Shown one piece after another: positions 1-11,678 of a stretch of 64,000 bases of DNA. Each line of letters starts with the position of its first letter. The first letter of the stretch is position 1. Origin of the DNA: Xanthomonas campestris pv. badrii (GTDB lineage Bacteria; Pseudomonadota; Gammaproteobacteria; Xanthomonadales; Xanthomonadaceae); assembly GCF_012848175.1 (NCBI RefSeq), contig NZ_CP051651.1, forward strand, positions 744,001-808,000, given 5' to 3'. A model generated the notes under the pieces. The model saw only the letters and a program-made list of their open reading frames with translations. It was not told where the DNA came from and ran no database searches. A program made the position numbers and the translations under genes.

Positions 1-1
1 T

Positions 2-1270
2 GCATGGGACAAATCCACCGGTGCCGGCGTGCGCGTGGCGGTCATCGACACCGGCATCGTCAGCCATCCAGACCTCAACGCCAACATCCTGTCGGGCTAC
101 GACTTCATCAGCGACGCGGCAACCGCGCGCGACGGCAACGGGCGCGACAGCAATCCCGCCGACGAGGGCGATTGGTACGCCGCCAACGAGTGCGGCACGG
201 GCATTCCGGCGGCAACCTCCAGCTGGCACGGGACCCACGTCGCCGGCACGGTTGCCGCGGTGACCAACAATTCCAGCGGCGTAGCCGGTACTGCCTATGG
301 CGCGCAGGTGATCCCGGTGCGCGTGCTCGGCAAGTGCGGCGGTTCGCTGTCGGATATCTCAGATGCCATCATCTGGGCGTCGGGCGGCACCGTTTCGGGA
401 GTGCCAACGCTGTCTTCGGCGAATGCGGCCGAGGTCATCAACATGTCGCTCGGCGGCGGTGGCGCCTGTTCGGCCACCATGCAGAACGCCATCAACGGTG
501 CGGTGTCCCGTGGCACCACCGTGGTGGTGGCTGCGGGCAACGATGCATCCAATGTGTCCGGTTCGCTGCCGGCCAACTGCAACAACGTGATTGCGGTTGC
601 GGCCACCACCTCGTCAGGCGCCAAGGCCAGCTACTCCAACTTTGGTACCGGCATCGATGTGTCCGCGCCGGGCTCGGCCATCCTGTCCACGCTCAACAGC
701 GGCACCACCACGCCGGGCAGCGCCAGCTACGCGTCCTACAACGGCACCTCAATGGCATCGCCGCACGTGGCCGGTGTGGTGGCGCTGGTGCAGTCGGTGG
801 CGCCCACGCCGTTGACCCCGGCGGCAGTGGAAACCCTGCTGAAGAACACCGCCCGTGCGCTGCCGGGCGCCTGCTCCGGCGGCTGCGGCGCCGGCATCGT
901 CAATGCCGATGCTGCAGTCACCGCCGCAATCAATGGCAGCAATGGCGGCGGCGGTGGCGGCAGCGGCAACACCCTGACCAACGGCACCCCGGTGACCGGC
1001 CTGGGCGCAGCCACGGGCGCAGAGCTCAACTACACCATCGCGGTACCGGCCGGCAGCGGCACGCTGACGGTGGCGATCAGCGGCGGCACCGGCGATGCAG
1101 ACCTGTATGTGCGCGCCGGCAGTGCGCCGACCGACACGACCTACACCTGCCGCCCGTACCGCAGCGGCAATGCCGAAACCTGCAGCATCACCGCGCCCTC
1201 CGGCACGTATTACGTGCGGGTCAAGGCGTTCAGTACCTTCTCTGGCGTGACCTTGCGGGCCAGCTACTAA
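2..1270 (+). CDS. secreted S8 (subtilisin-like) serine protease with C-terminal PPC domain, 5' end outside window
   Basis: Partial gene: the frame is open from base 2, so the signal peptide and inhibitor-like propeptide lie upstream of the window. The visible part begins just before the catalytic Asp (codon at 47, VIDTG). It continues through the His (codon 227, SWHGTHVAGT), the oxyanion Asn (AAGN) and the nucleophile Ser (codon 749, NGTSMASPHVAG), so the triad is complete. A Gly-rich linker (about 945-975) then leads to a C-terminal beta-sandwich of the pre-peptidase C-terminal (PPC) type, with GDADLYVR and GTYYVRVKA motifs, ending at TAA 1268-1270. PPC domains are usually removed during maturation after secretion. 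The protein is probably exported to degrade extracellular proteins. It is the first of three tandem paralogues. Confidence 0.9.
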   Translation, partial: AWDKSTGAGVRVAVIDTGIVSHPDLNANILSGYDFISDAATARDGNGRDSNPADEGDWYAANECGTGIPAATSSWHGTHVAGTVAAVTNNSSGVAGTAYGAQVIPVRVLGKCGGSLSDISDAIIWASGGTVSGVPTLSSANAAEVINMSLGGGGACSATMQNAINGAVSRGTTVVVAAGNDASNVSGSLPANCNNVIAVAATTSSGAKASYSNFGTGIDVSAPGSAILSTLNSGTTTPGSASYASYNGTSMASPHVAGVVALVQSVAPTPLTPAAVETLLKNTARALPGACSGGCGAGIVNADAAVTAAINGSNGGGGGGSGNTLTNGTPVTGLGAATGAELNYTIAVPAGSGTLTVAISGGTGDADLYVRAGSAPTDTTYTCRPYRSGNAETCSITAPSGTYYVRVKAFSTFSGVTLRASY

Positions 1271-1605
1271 GAGCAGCTGACAAACTACTGCGCGTCCGTC
1301 ACCCACCTGACGAGCGCTCGCGATGTTTTGGTAGCCGCTCCAAGGCCTGCCGCTCGATGCGGTCTGCGTTGTCTGGCCCTGCGCCAGGCAGCGCAGTCAC
1401 CGCGCACCCCATCTGCGATGTCTCGCTCACGTCTGCCCTTGCGGCCGGCGCAGGCGGCGCATTGCCGCTCGGCCGGGATGGACACCGGTCAGTCGTTTCG
1501 ACGGGCGCCAGCGCTCGTCCATTCCGGCCCAACCCGCAGTCTGCGGCAACGGCCGGCCATCGCGCCGCAACCGCGGCACTTCTTAAAAAATCTGAGGAAC
1601 GATCG
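1271..1605. other. 335-bp spacer between protease paralogues
   Basis: No gene is supported here. The frame of the following protease stays open upstream through this spacer, but the predicted peptide is Ala/Arg/Pro-rich and has no signal sequence. A good signal peptide starts only at 1606. I see no U-tract terminator after the first gene and no clear -35/-10 pair, so how the second gene is transcribed is unresolved. Confidence 0.5.
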
Positions 1606-3015
1606 ATGTCCAATGTGTCGCAACGTCGTGCACCTGCACGCGCACTGGTGGTGCTGGGTGTTTCCGCGCTGACCTCCCTGCTGGCCGTGCCGGCGTTCGC
1701 CGGTCAGGTCAACCTGTCCGGCCTGGATTCCCAGCCGACGCTGGATCGCTTCATCGTCAAGTACAAGGACGGCAGCAGCCCGGCGGTGAGTCCGACCTCG
1801 ATGCGCGCCTCGCTGAACTCGGTTGCCACCGCGGTGCCGGCCCGCGCCGGCCGCGCGCTGGGCCTGAACCATGTGCGCCGCACCGCGCTGGGCTCGGAAG
1901 TGCTCAAGGCCACCCGTGGCCTGGACCGCGCCGAGGCCGAAACGCTGATGCGCCGCATCGCCGCCGATCCTAGCGTGGACTATGTCGAAATCGACCAGAT
2001 CATGTACCCCACGCTGACCCCGAACGACACCCGCCTGTCCGAGCAGTGGGGCTTTGGCACCACCGCCTCCAGCATCAACGTGCGCCCGGCCTGGGACACG
2101 GCCACCGGCACCGGCGTGGTGGTGGCCGTGATCGATACCGGCATCACCAGCCATCCGGATCTCAATGCCAACGTGCTGCCCGGCTACGATTTCATCAGCG
2201 ATGCCGCGCGTGCGCGCGACAACAATGGCCGTGACAGCAATCCGGCCGACCAGGGCGACTGGCGCGCGGCCAACCAGTGCGGGACCGGCATTGCAGCGGC
2301 CAATTCCAGCTGGCACGGCACCCACGTGGCCGGCACCATCGCGGCTGTGACCAACAACAACAGCGGCGTGGCCGGCACTGCGTTCAATGCGCGCATCGTG
2401 CCGATCCGTGCGCTGGGCCTGTGCGGTGGCGCCACCTCCGACATCGTCGATGCCATCGTGTGGGCCTCGGGCGGCAGCGTGTCCGGCGTGCCGGCCAATG
2501 CCAATCCGGCCGAAGTGATCAACATGTCGCTGGGCGGCAATGGCAGCTGTTCCACCACCTACCAGAACGCCATCAATTCGGCGGTGTCGCGCGGTACCAC
2601 GGTGGTGGTGGCGGCCGGCAACAGCAATGCCAACGTGGCCAACTTCACTCCGGCCAGCTGCGCCAATGTGATCTCGGTGGCTTCGATCACCTCGGCCGGC
2701 GCGCGGTCGAGCTTCTCCAACTTCGGCAGCACCATCGACATCTCCGGCCCCGGCTCGGCCATCCTGTCCACGCTCAACAGCGGCACCACCACCCCGGGTT
2801 CGGCCAGCTACGCCAGCTACAACGGCACCTCGATGGCGGCACCGCATGTGGCCGGCGTGGTGGCGCTGGTGCAGTCGGTGGCGAGCCGGCCGCTGACCCC
2901 AGCGGCAGTGGAAACCCTGTTGAAGAACACCGCCCGTCCGCTGCCGGGCACCTGCTCGGGCGGCTGCGGTGCCGGTATCGTCAACGCGGCCGGTGCGGTC
3001 AGCCAGACCCCGTGA
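1606..3015 (+). CDS. secreted S8 (subtilisin-like) serine protease without PPC domain
   Basis: 469 aa. The ATG at 1606 follows a TGAGGAA ribosome-binding site, and the frame upstream of it lacks protease sequence. Residues 1-32 form a signal peptide (hydrophobic core VVLGVSALTSLLAVPAFA, cut after AFA). Residues about 45-135 look like an I9-type inhibitory propeptide (RFIVKYKDG...VDYVEIDQIM). The catalytic domain has Asp177 (VIDTGI), His237 (WHGTHVAGT), the oxyanion Asn (AAGNSN) and Ser409 (NGTSMAAPHVAG). The protein stops right after the catalytic domain (AGAVSQTP), so it lacks the PPC module found in both neighbours. A likely function is extracellular protein degradation after Sec and type II secretion, which is inferred from the genus. 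Very similar stretches to gene 1 suggest recent duplication or conversion. Confidence 0.93.
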   Translation: MSNVSQRRAPARALVVLGVSALTSLLAVPAFAGQVNLSGLDSQPTLDRFIVKYKDGSSPAVSPTSMRASLNSVATAVPARAGRALGLNHVRRTALGSEVLKATRGLDRAEAETLMRRIAADPSVDYVEIDQIMYPTLTPNDTRLSEQWGFGTTASSINVRPAWDTATGTGVVVAVIDTGITSHPDLNANVLPGYDFISDAARARDNNGRDSNPADQGDWRAANQCGTGIAAANSSWHGTHVAGTIAAVTNNNSGVAGTAFNARIVPIRALGLCGGATSDIVDAIVWASGGSVSGVPANANPAEVINMSLGGNGSCSTTYQNAINSAVSRGTTVVVAAGNSNANVANFTPASCANVISVASITSAGARSSFSNFGSTIDISGPGSAILSTLNSGTTTPGSASYASYNGTSMAAPHVAGVVALVQSVASRPLTPAAVETLLKNTARPLPGTCSGGCGAGIVNAAGAVSQTP

Positions 3016-3356
3016 CACTCCGCCGGCCGCGCGCTGCCTGCATGACCGCCGGCAGCGCCGTCGGGCCGGTCCCCACCGACCTGTCGGTGTTTTGAATTCC
3101 GCACTGCCCCGCTTCGGCGGGGCAGTGTGCGTTTGGGGCTTTGCCACGCCTGGGCGTTGGCCGACCGGATGCGGCAATGGCTGAACAAAGCGCATGGCGC
3201 GGCCTTTGGGCCGCTTCAGACACGCAGATGGCACGCCGATAGCCAGCCCACGTGAGGCATGGCCGTGCGCAACCGCCCCACGATCGGGCAGTGCGCGTCG
3301 CAGAGGGTGTCAGCGCGTTGTCTTCCGAACTTCAGCTCCCTGGGGAGGGGTGATCC
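3016..3356. other. 341-bp spacer between proteases 2 and 3
   Basis: Holds a strong stem-loop (3102-3127) and, close to the next gene, a GGGGAGGGG ribosome-binding site ending about 6 bases before the ATG at 3357. No open frame in it resembles a protein. Confidence 0.5.
3102..3127 (+). terminator. 11-bp hairpin with TTCG loop after protease 2
   Basis: The arms CACTGCCCCGC (3102-3112) and GCGGGGCAGTG (3117-3127) are perfectly complementary around a TTCG tetraloop. It sits 87 bases after the stop at 3015. The following bases (TGCGTTTGG) give only a weak U tract, so termination is likely but not certain. Confidence 0.6.
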
Positions 3357-5054
3357 ATGTCGCATGTCTCGGTTGGTGTGCTGCGCCACGCTGCATTTGT
3401 CTGTGCGTTGTCCTGCACGTTTTATGCCACTGCCGGCGAGGTCAGCCTGCAAGGGCTGGCCTCCAGTTCCACCCATCAACGTTTCATCGTCAGCTACAAG
3501 GACCGCGTCGGCAGCAGCCGTGCCACCGGGCTGTCTGCGCCGTGGCGCGAGATTGCCAGTGCCGTGCCTGCACGGCAGGGGCGGGCGTTGGGTCTGTCGA
3601 CCACGCGCCGGCTCAGCACCGGCCCGATGCTGTTGGTGGCCGACCGTAAGCTCGATCGGGTGGATGCGGAAAGCCTGATGCGGCGGCTCGCCGCCGACCC
3701 GGCGGTCAAGCGGGTGGAAGTGGATGTGCTGATGCGCCCCTTGCTGGTGCCCAACGACCCTGGCGTTCCGCAGCAATGGGCGATGGGCACCAGTAACGCC
3801 GGCCTCAACATCCGCCCGGCCTGGGACCGTTCCACCGGCAAGGGCATCGTGGTGGCGGTGATCGATACCGGCATCACCGCGCATCCGGACCTGGCCGCCA
3901 ATGTCCTGCCCGGCTACGACTTCATCACCGATCCGGCAACCGCCCGCGACGGCAATGCGCGCGACGCCAACGCCGCCGACCAGGGCGACTGGTCAGCCGC
4001 GAACGAATGTGGCTCCGGTGCGTCCGCGTCCAGCTCCAGCTGGCATGGCACCCATGTGGCCGGCATCGTCGCCGCCGTGGGCAATAACAGCAGCGGCGTG
4101 GTGGGCACCGCGTTCAATGCCAAGCTGCTGCCGCTGCGGGTGCTGGGCAGGTGTGGTGGCTACATGTCCGATATCGCCGACGCCATCGTCTGGGCAGCGG
4201 GCGGCAAGGTGACCGGGCTGCCAGCCAATGCGAATCCTGCCACGGTGATCAATCTGTCGCTGGGTGGCTACGGCAGTTGCTCGGCGACGATGAGTAATGC
4301 CATTGCCGCCGCGGTGACGCGTGGCAGTTCGGTGGTGGTGGCCGCGGGCAACAGCAATATGGATGTCTCCACCAGCGTGCCGGCCAACTGCCCGAACGTG
4401 ATCGCGGTGGCGGCCACCACCTCGGCCGGCGCGAAGGCCGGTTTTTCCAACTTCGGCAAGGGCGTGGACATCGCGGCGCCGGGGCAGGCCATCGTGTCCA
4501 CGCTCAACAGCGGCGCCACGGTGCCGGGCAACGCGGCGTATGCGTCGTACAGCGGCACCTCGATGGCCGCGCCGCATGTGGCCGGTGTGGTGGCGTTGAT
4601 GCAGTCGGTGGCCTTGAACCCGCTCACGCCGGCAACGGTCAAGGCTTTGCTCAAGAGCAGCGCGCGGCCACTGCCGGTGGCCTGCCCCCAGGGCTGCGGG
4701 GCGGGGGTGGTGAACGCCGACGGGGCGCTGGCGGCAGTGGTCGCATCGACCACGCTTGCCCGCAATGTGGCGCGCACGGGGCTGAGCGCGGCGCAGTCGG
4801 ACGTGCTGTATTACCAGGTCAATGTCCCGGCCGGCACACGCGCGCTGAAAGTGACGCTCGCCGGTGGCAGCGGCAACGCCGATCTGTCGCTGCGCGCGGG
4901 CGCGCTACCCAGCGACAGCGCGTACAGCTGTCGCAGCATGCTGCCCGGCAATGCCGACAGCTGCACGGTGAACGCACCGGCGGCCGGTACGTACTACGTG
5001 CGGTTGAAGGCGACGTTGGCGTTTTCCGGAGTCAGTGTCACGGCGGCGTACTGA
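3357..5054 (+). CDS. secreted S8 (subtilisin-like) serine protease with C-terminal PPC domain
   Basis: 565 aa, complete, with the ATG behind a GGGGAGGGG Shine-Dalgarno. The signal peptide is residues 1-26 (ends FYATA before GEV). An I9-like propeptide follows (RFIVSYKDR...VKRVEVDVLM). The catalytic triad is Asp170 (VIDTGI), His230 (WHGTHVAGI) and Ser402 (SGTSMAAPHVAG), with the oxyanion Asn in AAGNSN. The last ~100 residues are a PPC domain (GNADLSLRAG, GTYYVRLKA), joined without the Gly-rich linker seen in paralogue 1. Its sequence is more diverged from paralogues 1 and 2 than they are from each other. An extracellular or periplasmic protease role is inferred from the family. Confidence 0.93.
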   Translation: MSHVSVGVLRHAAFVCALSCTFYATAGEVSLQGLASSSTHQRFIVSYKDRVGSSRATGLSAPWREIASAVPARQGRALGLSTTRRLSTGPMLLVADRKLDRVDAESLMRRLAADPAVKRVEVDVLMRPLLVPNDPGVPQQWAMGTSNAGLNIRPAWDRSTGKGIVVAVIDTGITAHPDLAANVLPGYDFITDPATARDGNARDANAADQGDWSAANECGSGASASSSSWHGTHVAGIVAAVGNNSSGVVGTAFNAKLLPLRVLGRCGGYMSDIADAIVWAAGGKVTGLPANANPATVINLSLGGYGSCSATMSNAIAAAVTRGSSVVVAAGNSNMDVSTSVPANCPNVIAVAATTSAGAKAGFSNFGKGVDIAAPGQAIVSTLNSGATVPGNAAYASYSGTSMAAPHVAGVVALMQSVALNPLTPATVKALLKSSARPLPVACPQGCGAGVVNADGALAAVVASTTLARNVARTGLSAAQSDVLYYQVNVPAGTRALKVTLAGGSGNADLSLRAGALPSDSAYSCRSMLPGNADSCTVNAPAAGTYYVRLKATLAFSGVSVTAAY

Positions 5055-5228
5055 GTCTTGCGTCAGGCCTGCGACCGCCGCGGCTTATCGCGGCTGGACA
5101 AGCCGTAGCGAGCGGTCGTCAGGTGGTGTGGACGGCGCACTCGACACCGGAGTGCGCGCGTGATGCATGCTGCGCCGAGCCGTCACCGCACCCGCGTGGC
5201 GGCTGCGCAATCGGCTTGTCGGCCGCTT

Positions 5229-5702
5229 TTACTCGCACAGTGTGCAGGCGCGTGCACGAAGGGCCTGCAACAGCTGTTCGCCGGGCAATTCCAGCAGCAA
5301 GCCGCGCTGACCGGCATTGATCCAGAGCCCGGGTGCGTCCAGCGCGGTGGCTTCCACCAGCACCGGTGCCTGCCGTTGCTGGCCGAGCGGGCTGATCCCG
5401 CCCACCTTGTAGCCGGTGCGGCGCTCGGCGTCGGCCACGTCCATCATGCGGGCGGACTTGCCGCCCTGCGCGCTGGCGAGTTTCTTCAACGACAGGCGCC
5501 GGTCGCAGGGAATCACCACGCACACCGCCTGGTCGTCGACCCAGGCCATCAGGGTTTTCAGCACCGTCTGCGGTGGCAGGCCGAGCGCAGTGGCTGCCTG
5601 CAGGCCCTTTGCATCGGCATCGGCTTGGTAGTCGTAGGGATGCAGGACGTACGCCACGCCTGCCGTGTCCAGGGCACGGGTGGCGCGGGTCGCCTTGCTC
5701 AT
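5229..5702 (-). CDS. ybaK: YbaK/EbsC-type aminoacyl-tRNA deacylase (Cys-tRNA(Pro))
   Basis: 157 aa, full family length. YbaK enzymes hydrolyse Cys-tRNA(Pro) formed by mischarging of prolyl-tRNA synthetase and act free in the cytosol. Recognisable family stretches are the conserved Lys in the TVLKTLMAWVD strand, the basic KKLASAQGGKSARM segment and the YKVGGISPLGQ motif near residue 100. The ATG at 5702 is 4 bp after the stop of the upstream asparaginase-like gene (5707), so the two are probably co-transcribed. Confidence 0.92.
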   Translation of the reverse strand: MSKATRATRALDTAGVAYVLHPYDYQADADAKGLQAATALGLPPQTVLKTLMAWVDDQAVCVVIPCDRRLSLKKLASAQGGKSARMMDVADAERRTGYKVGGISPLGQQRQAPVLVEATALDAPGLWINAGQRGLLLELPGEQLLQALRARACTLCE

Positions 5703-5706
5703 GGCC

Positions 5707-6192
5707 TCAGATCGATTCGAAGCGGTTGGCGGCGACGTTCTTGCGTACCTTCTGCGGGTTCCAGACGCGCCCGTTCATGGCGATGTAGACGCCGGCCGGC
5801 AAGGATTGCACCGCACCCACCGCGCAGCCGATGTTGAATTCCGCATCCGAGCCGCGAAAGCGCGCCGGATTGAGCGCGCCGGTCATCACGATGGTCTTGT
5901 CGGGAATCGACTGCAGCACCTTGCCGGTTTCCACCATCGAGTCGGTGCCGTGGGTGATGAGCACGTGTTGGGTGGGCTGGGCGGCGATGGTGGCGCGGAT
6001 CAGTTCGCGATCGGCCTCGGTGATGTGCAGCGAATCCTTGCGGATGATCGGAATCACCGAGAAGCGGAAGGTCACGCCCAGTTCCTTGAGGATCTGGCCG
6101 ATCTGCGGGTCGCCGATCTGGTAATCGGATTTGTCGTCGAAGTAGATCTTGTCGATCGTGCCACCGGTGGTGACGATCAGAAGGTCTTCCAT
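5707..6192 (-). CDS. asparaginase N-terminal-domain protein
   Basis: 161 aa from the ATG at 6192. That codon is preferred over an in-frame upstream one at 6261 because an AGGA site lies about 10 bases before it and homology begins there (MEDLLIVTTGGTIDK). It carries both hallmark asparaginase motifs: TTGGTID near residue 10 with the nucleophile Thr, and HGTDSM near residue 85. The protein stops at about half the length of true L-asparaginases (around 330 aa), so the C-terminal domain that completes the active site in tetrameric enzymes is absent. It may hydrolyse a small amide, act on another substrate, or bind without catalysis. Co-directional with ybaK, 4-bp gap. Confidence 0.85.
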   Translation of the reverse strand: MEDLLIVTTGGTIDKIYFDDKSDYQIGDPQIGQILKELGVTFRFSVIPIIRKDSLHITEADRELIRATIAAQPTQHVLITHGTDSMVETGKVLQSIPDKTIVMTGALNPARFRGSDAEFNIGCAVGAVQSLPAGVYIAMNGRVWNPQKVRKNVAANRFESI

Positions 6193-6367
6193 TGCTGCCA
6201 ATCCTGTAGGGCCAATGCGGTGCAGGCCGCGCGCGGGGCGGCCATGATACCGCCCGCCCAAGATGCTGGCAGCGCTGACCCTTCGACAAACAGCACGGAT
6301 GTCGAAAACGTGCGCTCACGCGTGGCTACCGGCGGAGCGTGCCGCGGCGCAGATGGCCTGCGGCCGG

Positions 6368-9301
<2,934 letters not shown>

Positions 9302-9302
<1 letters not shown>

Positions 9303-9568
9303 TGCAGGCCGCGCGTTTCGTGGTCAGCGGCGTGGTGCAGGGCGTGTGGTATCGCGCCTCCACCCGCGAGCAGGCGCTGGCGCTGGGGCTGCGCGGGCAT
9401 GCGCGCAACCAGGCCGATGGCAGCGTGGAGGTCGTCGCGGCCGGCAACGAGGCGGCGCTGCACGCGCTGGAACGCTGGCTGTGGCAGGGCCCACCGGCGG
9501 CCAGCGTTGCCACGGTGGTGCGCACGCCGTGTGCGCTGCCGCCGTCTGAAGACTTTGTAACTGGCTGA
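9302..9568 (+). CDS. acyP: acylphosphatase
   Basis: 88 aa, typical acylphosphatase length. The signature VVQGVWYRAS contains the phosphate-binding Arg18, and RNQADGSVEV contains the catalytic Asn36. These enzymes hydrolyse acyl phosphates such as carbamoyl or 1,3-bisphosphoglycerate in the cytosol. The ATG shares one base with the TGA of the TlpA-like gene, the third member of this overlapped operon. Confidence 0.93.
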
Positions 9569-9652
9569 GCGCACGCCAGCGCAGCGGGGCAACAGAGTTG
9601 GGTCGCCTCGCCGATAACCCTGTCAACGCGATCAGGCGTTCAGGGGAATGCA

Positions 9653-10882
9653 ATGGCTGCTCCATCTCAAGATCACACTCACGGGCACGACCTGCCTGCC
9701 CACGGCATCACGCGTGTGCTGGCGCAGTGGGGGCCGTGGCTCTATCTCGCCGCGTTGCTGGGGATTGGCTGGTTGTTGTTCCAGCAGCCGCAAACGCGCG
9801 TACTGCGCCCCGGGCAGGCGGCCGCCGGCTGGCTGCTGGCCTGGACCTTCGGTGGCATCGTGATCGGTGCGGTGGTGTGGAGCCTGCGGCTGGCGCGGCG
9901 TGGCCTGGGTGCGCCCAGCGCCAGCTATCCGCCGTCGGCGCGCCTGCCCGAGTCCTGGGCCGATGCCTATGCGGCATTGCTGCGCCCGGCGGCTGTGGCC
10001 CCGGTGAGCGCGGCCAGGCTCGATCCGACCAGCACCCAGCGCGGCGCGGCCTGGCACCGCTTCGGTGCCGGCATGCTCAGTGCGGAAAGTTTCGACCCCA
10101 ACGACGCCACCCGCACGCCCTGGGACGGCATGGATGCCCAGGCCTGCATCGCCCGGCTGGATGAGGTGCGTGGCGCCTGGCAGAACGCCTCGGCCAATCG
10201 CGCGCTGCAACAGGAGCGCCGCTACTGGCTGGACGTGGTGCTGTCGCTGCTCGATCACGGCGTGATGCGTCCGCTGCAGGACGGCTATCTGCCCGACACG
10301 GCTGCGCTGCGCACCGAACGTTTCCTGCTCGGCGCCGATGCCGGCCCGACCGTACTGGCCGACGTGCCGGCATTGTTCGCGCGCCGTCTGGCCCTGGCCA
10401 TCGAGGCGATGCCGGCCGCGCAGCGCGATGCAGCCGGCACCCAGTGGCGCCTGTTGCAACAGCTGCATGCCCTGGTCGCCGAAAGCCGCATGCTGGATGA
10501 GCGCTCGCAGGTGATCCAGGTGCTGGCCTGGAACCCGGACGTGGACCTGGACCAGGTCGAGGTGGCCTACATCCTGGCCGCCGAATACCGCGAAGGCATG
10601 CGCGACTGGTTGCGCCGCGCCGCCCTGGTGCGCCTGCCCGACAGTGCCCTGCGCCTGGACGAAGTCTTGCTGTCTTCGTGCAGCCCGCTTGGCCCGCAGG
10701 CCGACGATGTCGACTACATGGAAGCGATGCGCCCGCTGCACCGCGGCTTCATGCAGTTGTTCAATCAGCGCCTGAGCCAGCTGGTGCTGCAGGCCGAGCA
10801 GGCCGAACGTCAGGCCGGCCTGCATCCGCTGCCGCGCGCCACCGCGGCCAGCGACGAAGTCTCTCAGGACTGGCCGGCGTAA
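9653..10882 (+). CDS. conserved hypothetical membrane-anchored protein
   Basis: 409 aa, function not recognised. The N-terminus is His-rich (SQDHTHGHDLPAHG), followed by two membrane segments (about 27-44 and 57-79). The large C-terminal part (about 100-390) appears soluble and helical, with repeated Leu/Ala/Arg heptad character, and includes LDVVLSLLDHGVMRPL and NPDVDLDQVEVAYILAAEY. No enzyme motif stands out. An AGGGG site precedes the ATG by 7 bases. It lies 84 bp after acyP and converges with ppk2, the 3' ends overlapping by 19 bp. Codon use looks ordinary, giving no sign of recent transfer. Confidence 0.75.
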   Translation: MAAPSQDHTHGHDLPAHGITRVLAQWGPWLYLAALLGIGWLLFQQPQTRVLRPGQAAAGWLLAWTFGGIVIGAVVWSLRLARRGLGAPSASYPPSARLPESWADAYAALLRPAAVAPVSAARLDPTSTQRGAAWHRFGAGMLSAESFDPNDATRTPWDGMDAQACIARLDEVRGAWQNASANRALQQERRYWLDVVLSLLDHGVMRPLQDGYLPDTAALRTERFLLGADAGPTVLADVPALFARRLALAIEAMPAAQRDAAGTQWRLLQQLHALVAESRMLDERSQVIQVLAWNPDVDLDQVEVAYILAAEYREGMRDWLRRAALVRLPDSALRLDEVLLSSCSPLGPQADDVDYMEAMRPLHRGFMQLFNQRLSQLVLQAEQAERQAGLHPLPRATAASDEVSQDWPA

Positions 10883-11646
10883 TCGTCGATCGGTTCCAGC
10901 ATGCCGTAGCGTTCCTTGTGCGGCTTGCCGTGCAAGGGCGGCAGCGCTAGCGGTTCCTCGGGCACCGAGGTGTCCGGAAGCCGATCCAGCAGGTCGCGGA
11001 TCAGGCTCAGCCGGCCGCGTTTCTGGTCGTTGAAGTCCACCAGCGTCCACGGCGCCGCCGGAGTGTGGGTCGCTTCGAGCATGCGCTCGCGCGCCTCGGT
11101 GTAAGCCTCGTATTTGTCGCGCGACTGCAGGTCCACCGGCGACAGCTTCCAGCCCTTGAGCGGGTCTTGGTGCCGCTCGGCAAAGCGTTCTTCCTGCTCG
11201 GCCTGATCCACGCACAGCCAGTATTTGAACAGCAGGATGCCGTCATCGACCAGCATCTGCTCGAAGCGCGGCGCCTGCTGCAGGAACGTTTCGTACTGCG
11301 CATCGGTGCAATAGCCCATCACCCGTTCCACGCCGGCGCGGTTGTACCAGCTGCGATCCATCAGCACCAACTCGCCGCCGGCCGGCAGATGCGTGACATA
11401 GCGCTGGAAGTACCACTGCGTGCTTTCGCGATCGTTGGGCTTGGGCAGCGCCACCACCCGGCATTGCCGTGGATTGAGGTGGCTGGCGATGGTCTGGATC
11501 ACGCCGCCCTTGCCGGCGGTGTCGCGGCCTTCCACCAGCACCAGGGCGCGTTGATTGGTATGGTGCAGCCAGCGCGCCATGCCGACCAGTTCCAGTTGCA
11601 GCGGCGCCAGTAGTTTCTTGTAGGCCTTGCGTTTGAGGTGCGACAT
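10864..11646 (-). CDS. ppk2: polyphosphate kinase 2 family protein
   Basis: 260 aa from the ATG at 11646; the upstream extension has no family similarity. The Walker A loop EGRDTAGKGG (Gly40-Lys46) and the lid/Walker B segment LVLMDRSWYNRAGVE (about 94-108, Asp97-Arg98) are diagnostic of PPK2. So is the C-terminal half with FKYWLCVDQAEQEERF and RDKYEAYTEARERML. PPK2 enzymes transfer phosphate between polyphosphate and nucleoside di- or monophosphates in the cytosol. The exact nucleotide preference cannot be read from sequence. Upstream neighbour moaB is on the same strand 32 bp away, so a shared transcript is possible. Confidence 0.92.
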   Translation of the reverse strand: MSHLKRKAYKKLLAPLQLELVGMARWLHHTNQRALVLVEGRDTAGKGGVIQTIASHLNPRQCRVVALPKPNDRESTQWYFQRYVTHLPAGGELVLMDRSWYNRAGVERVMGYCTDAQYETFLQQAPRFEQMLVDDGILLFKYWLCVDQAEQEERFAERHQDPLKGWKLSPVDLQSRDKYEAYTEARERMLEATHTPAAPWTLVDFNDQKRGRLSLIRDLLDRLPDTSVPEEPLALPPLHGKPHKERYGMLEPIDDYAGQS

Positions 11647-11678
11647 GCGCGTTCCAGCAAAAGTGCAGAACGCGCAGG

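Noticed and set aside
4..1605. Plus-strand frame running into protease 2 from the window start
   Set aside because: It is out of frame with protease 1 and translates to Arg/His/Gly-rich sequence. The signal peptide and RBS place the true start at 1606.
5055..5228. Possible short gene after protease 3
   Set aside because: The frames that cross this interval are shadows extending into ybaK on the opposite strand, and no independent start signal is seen.
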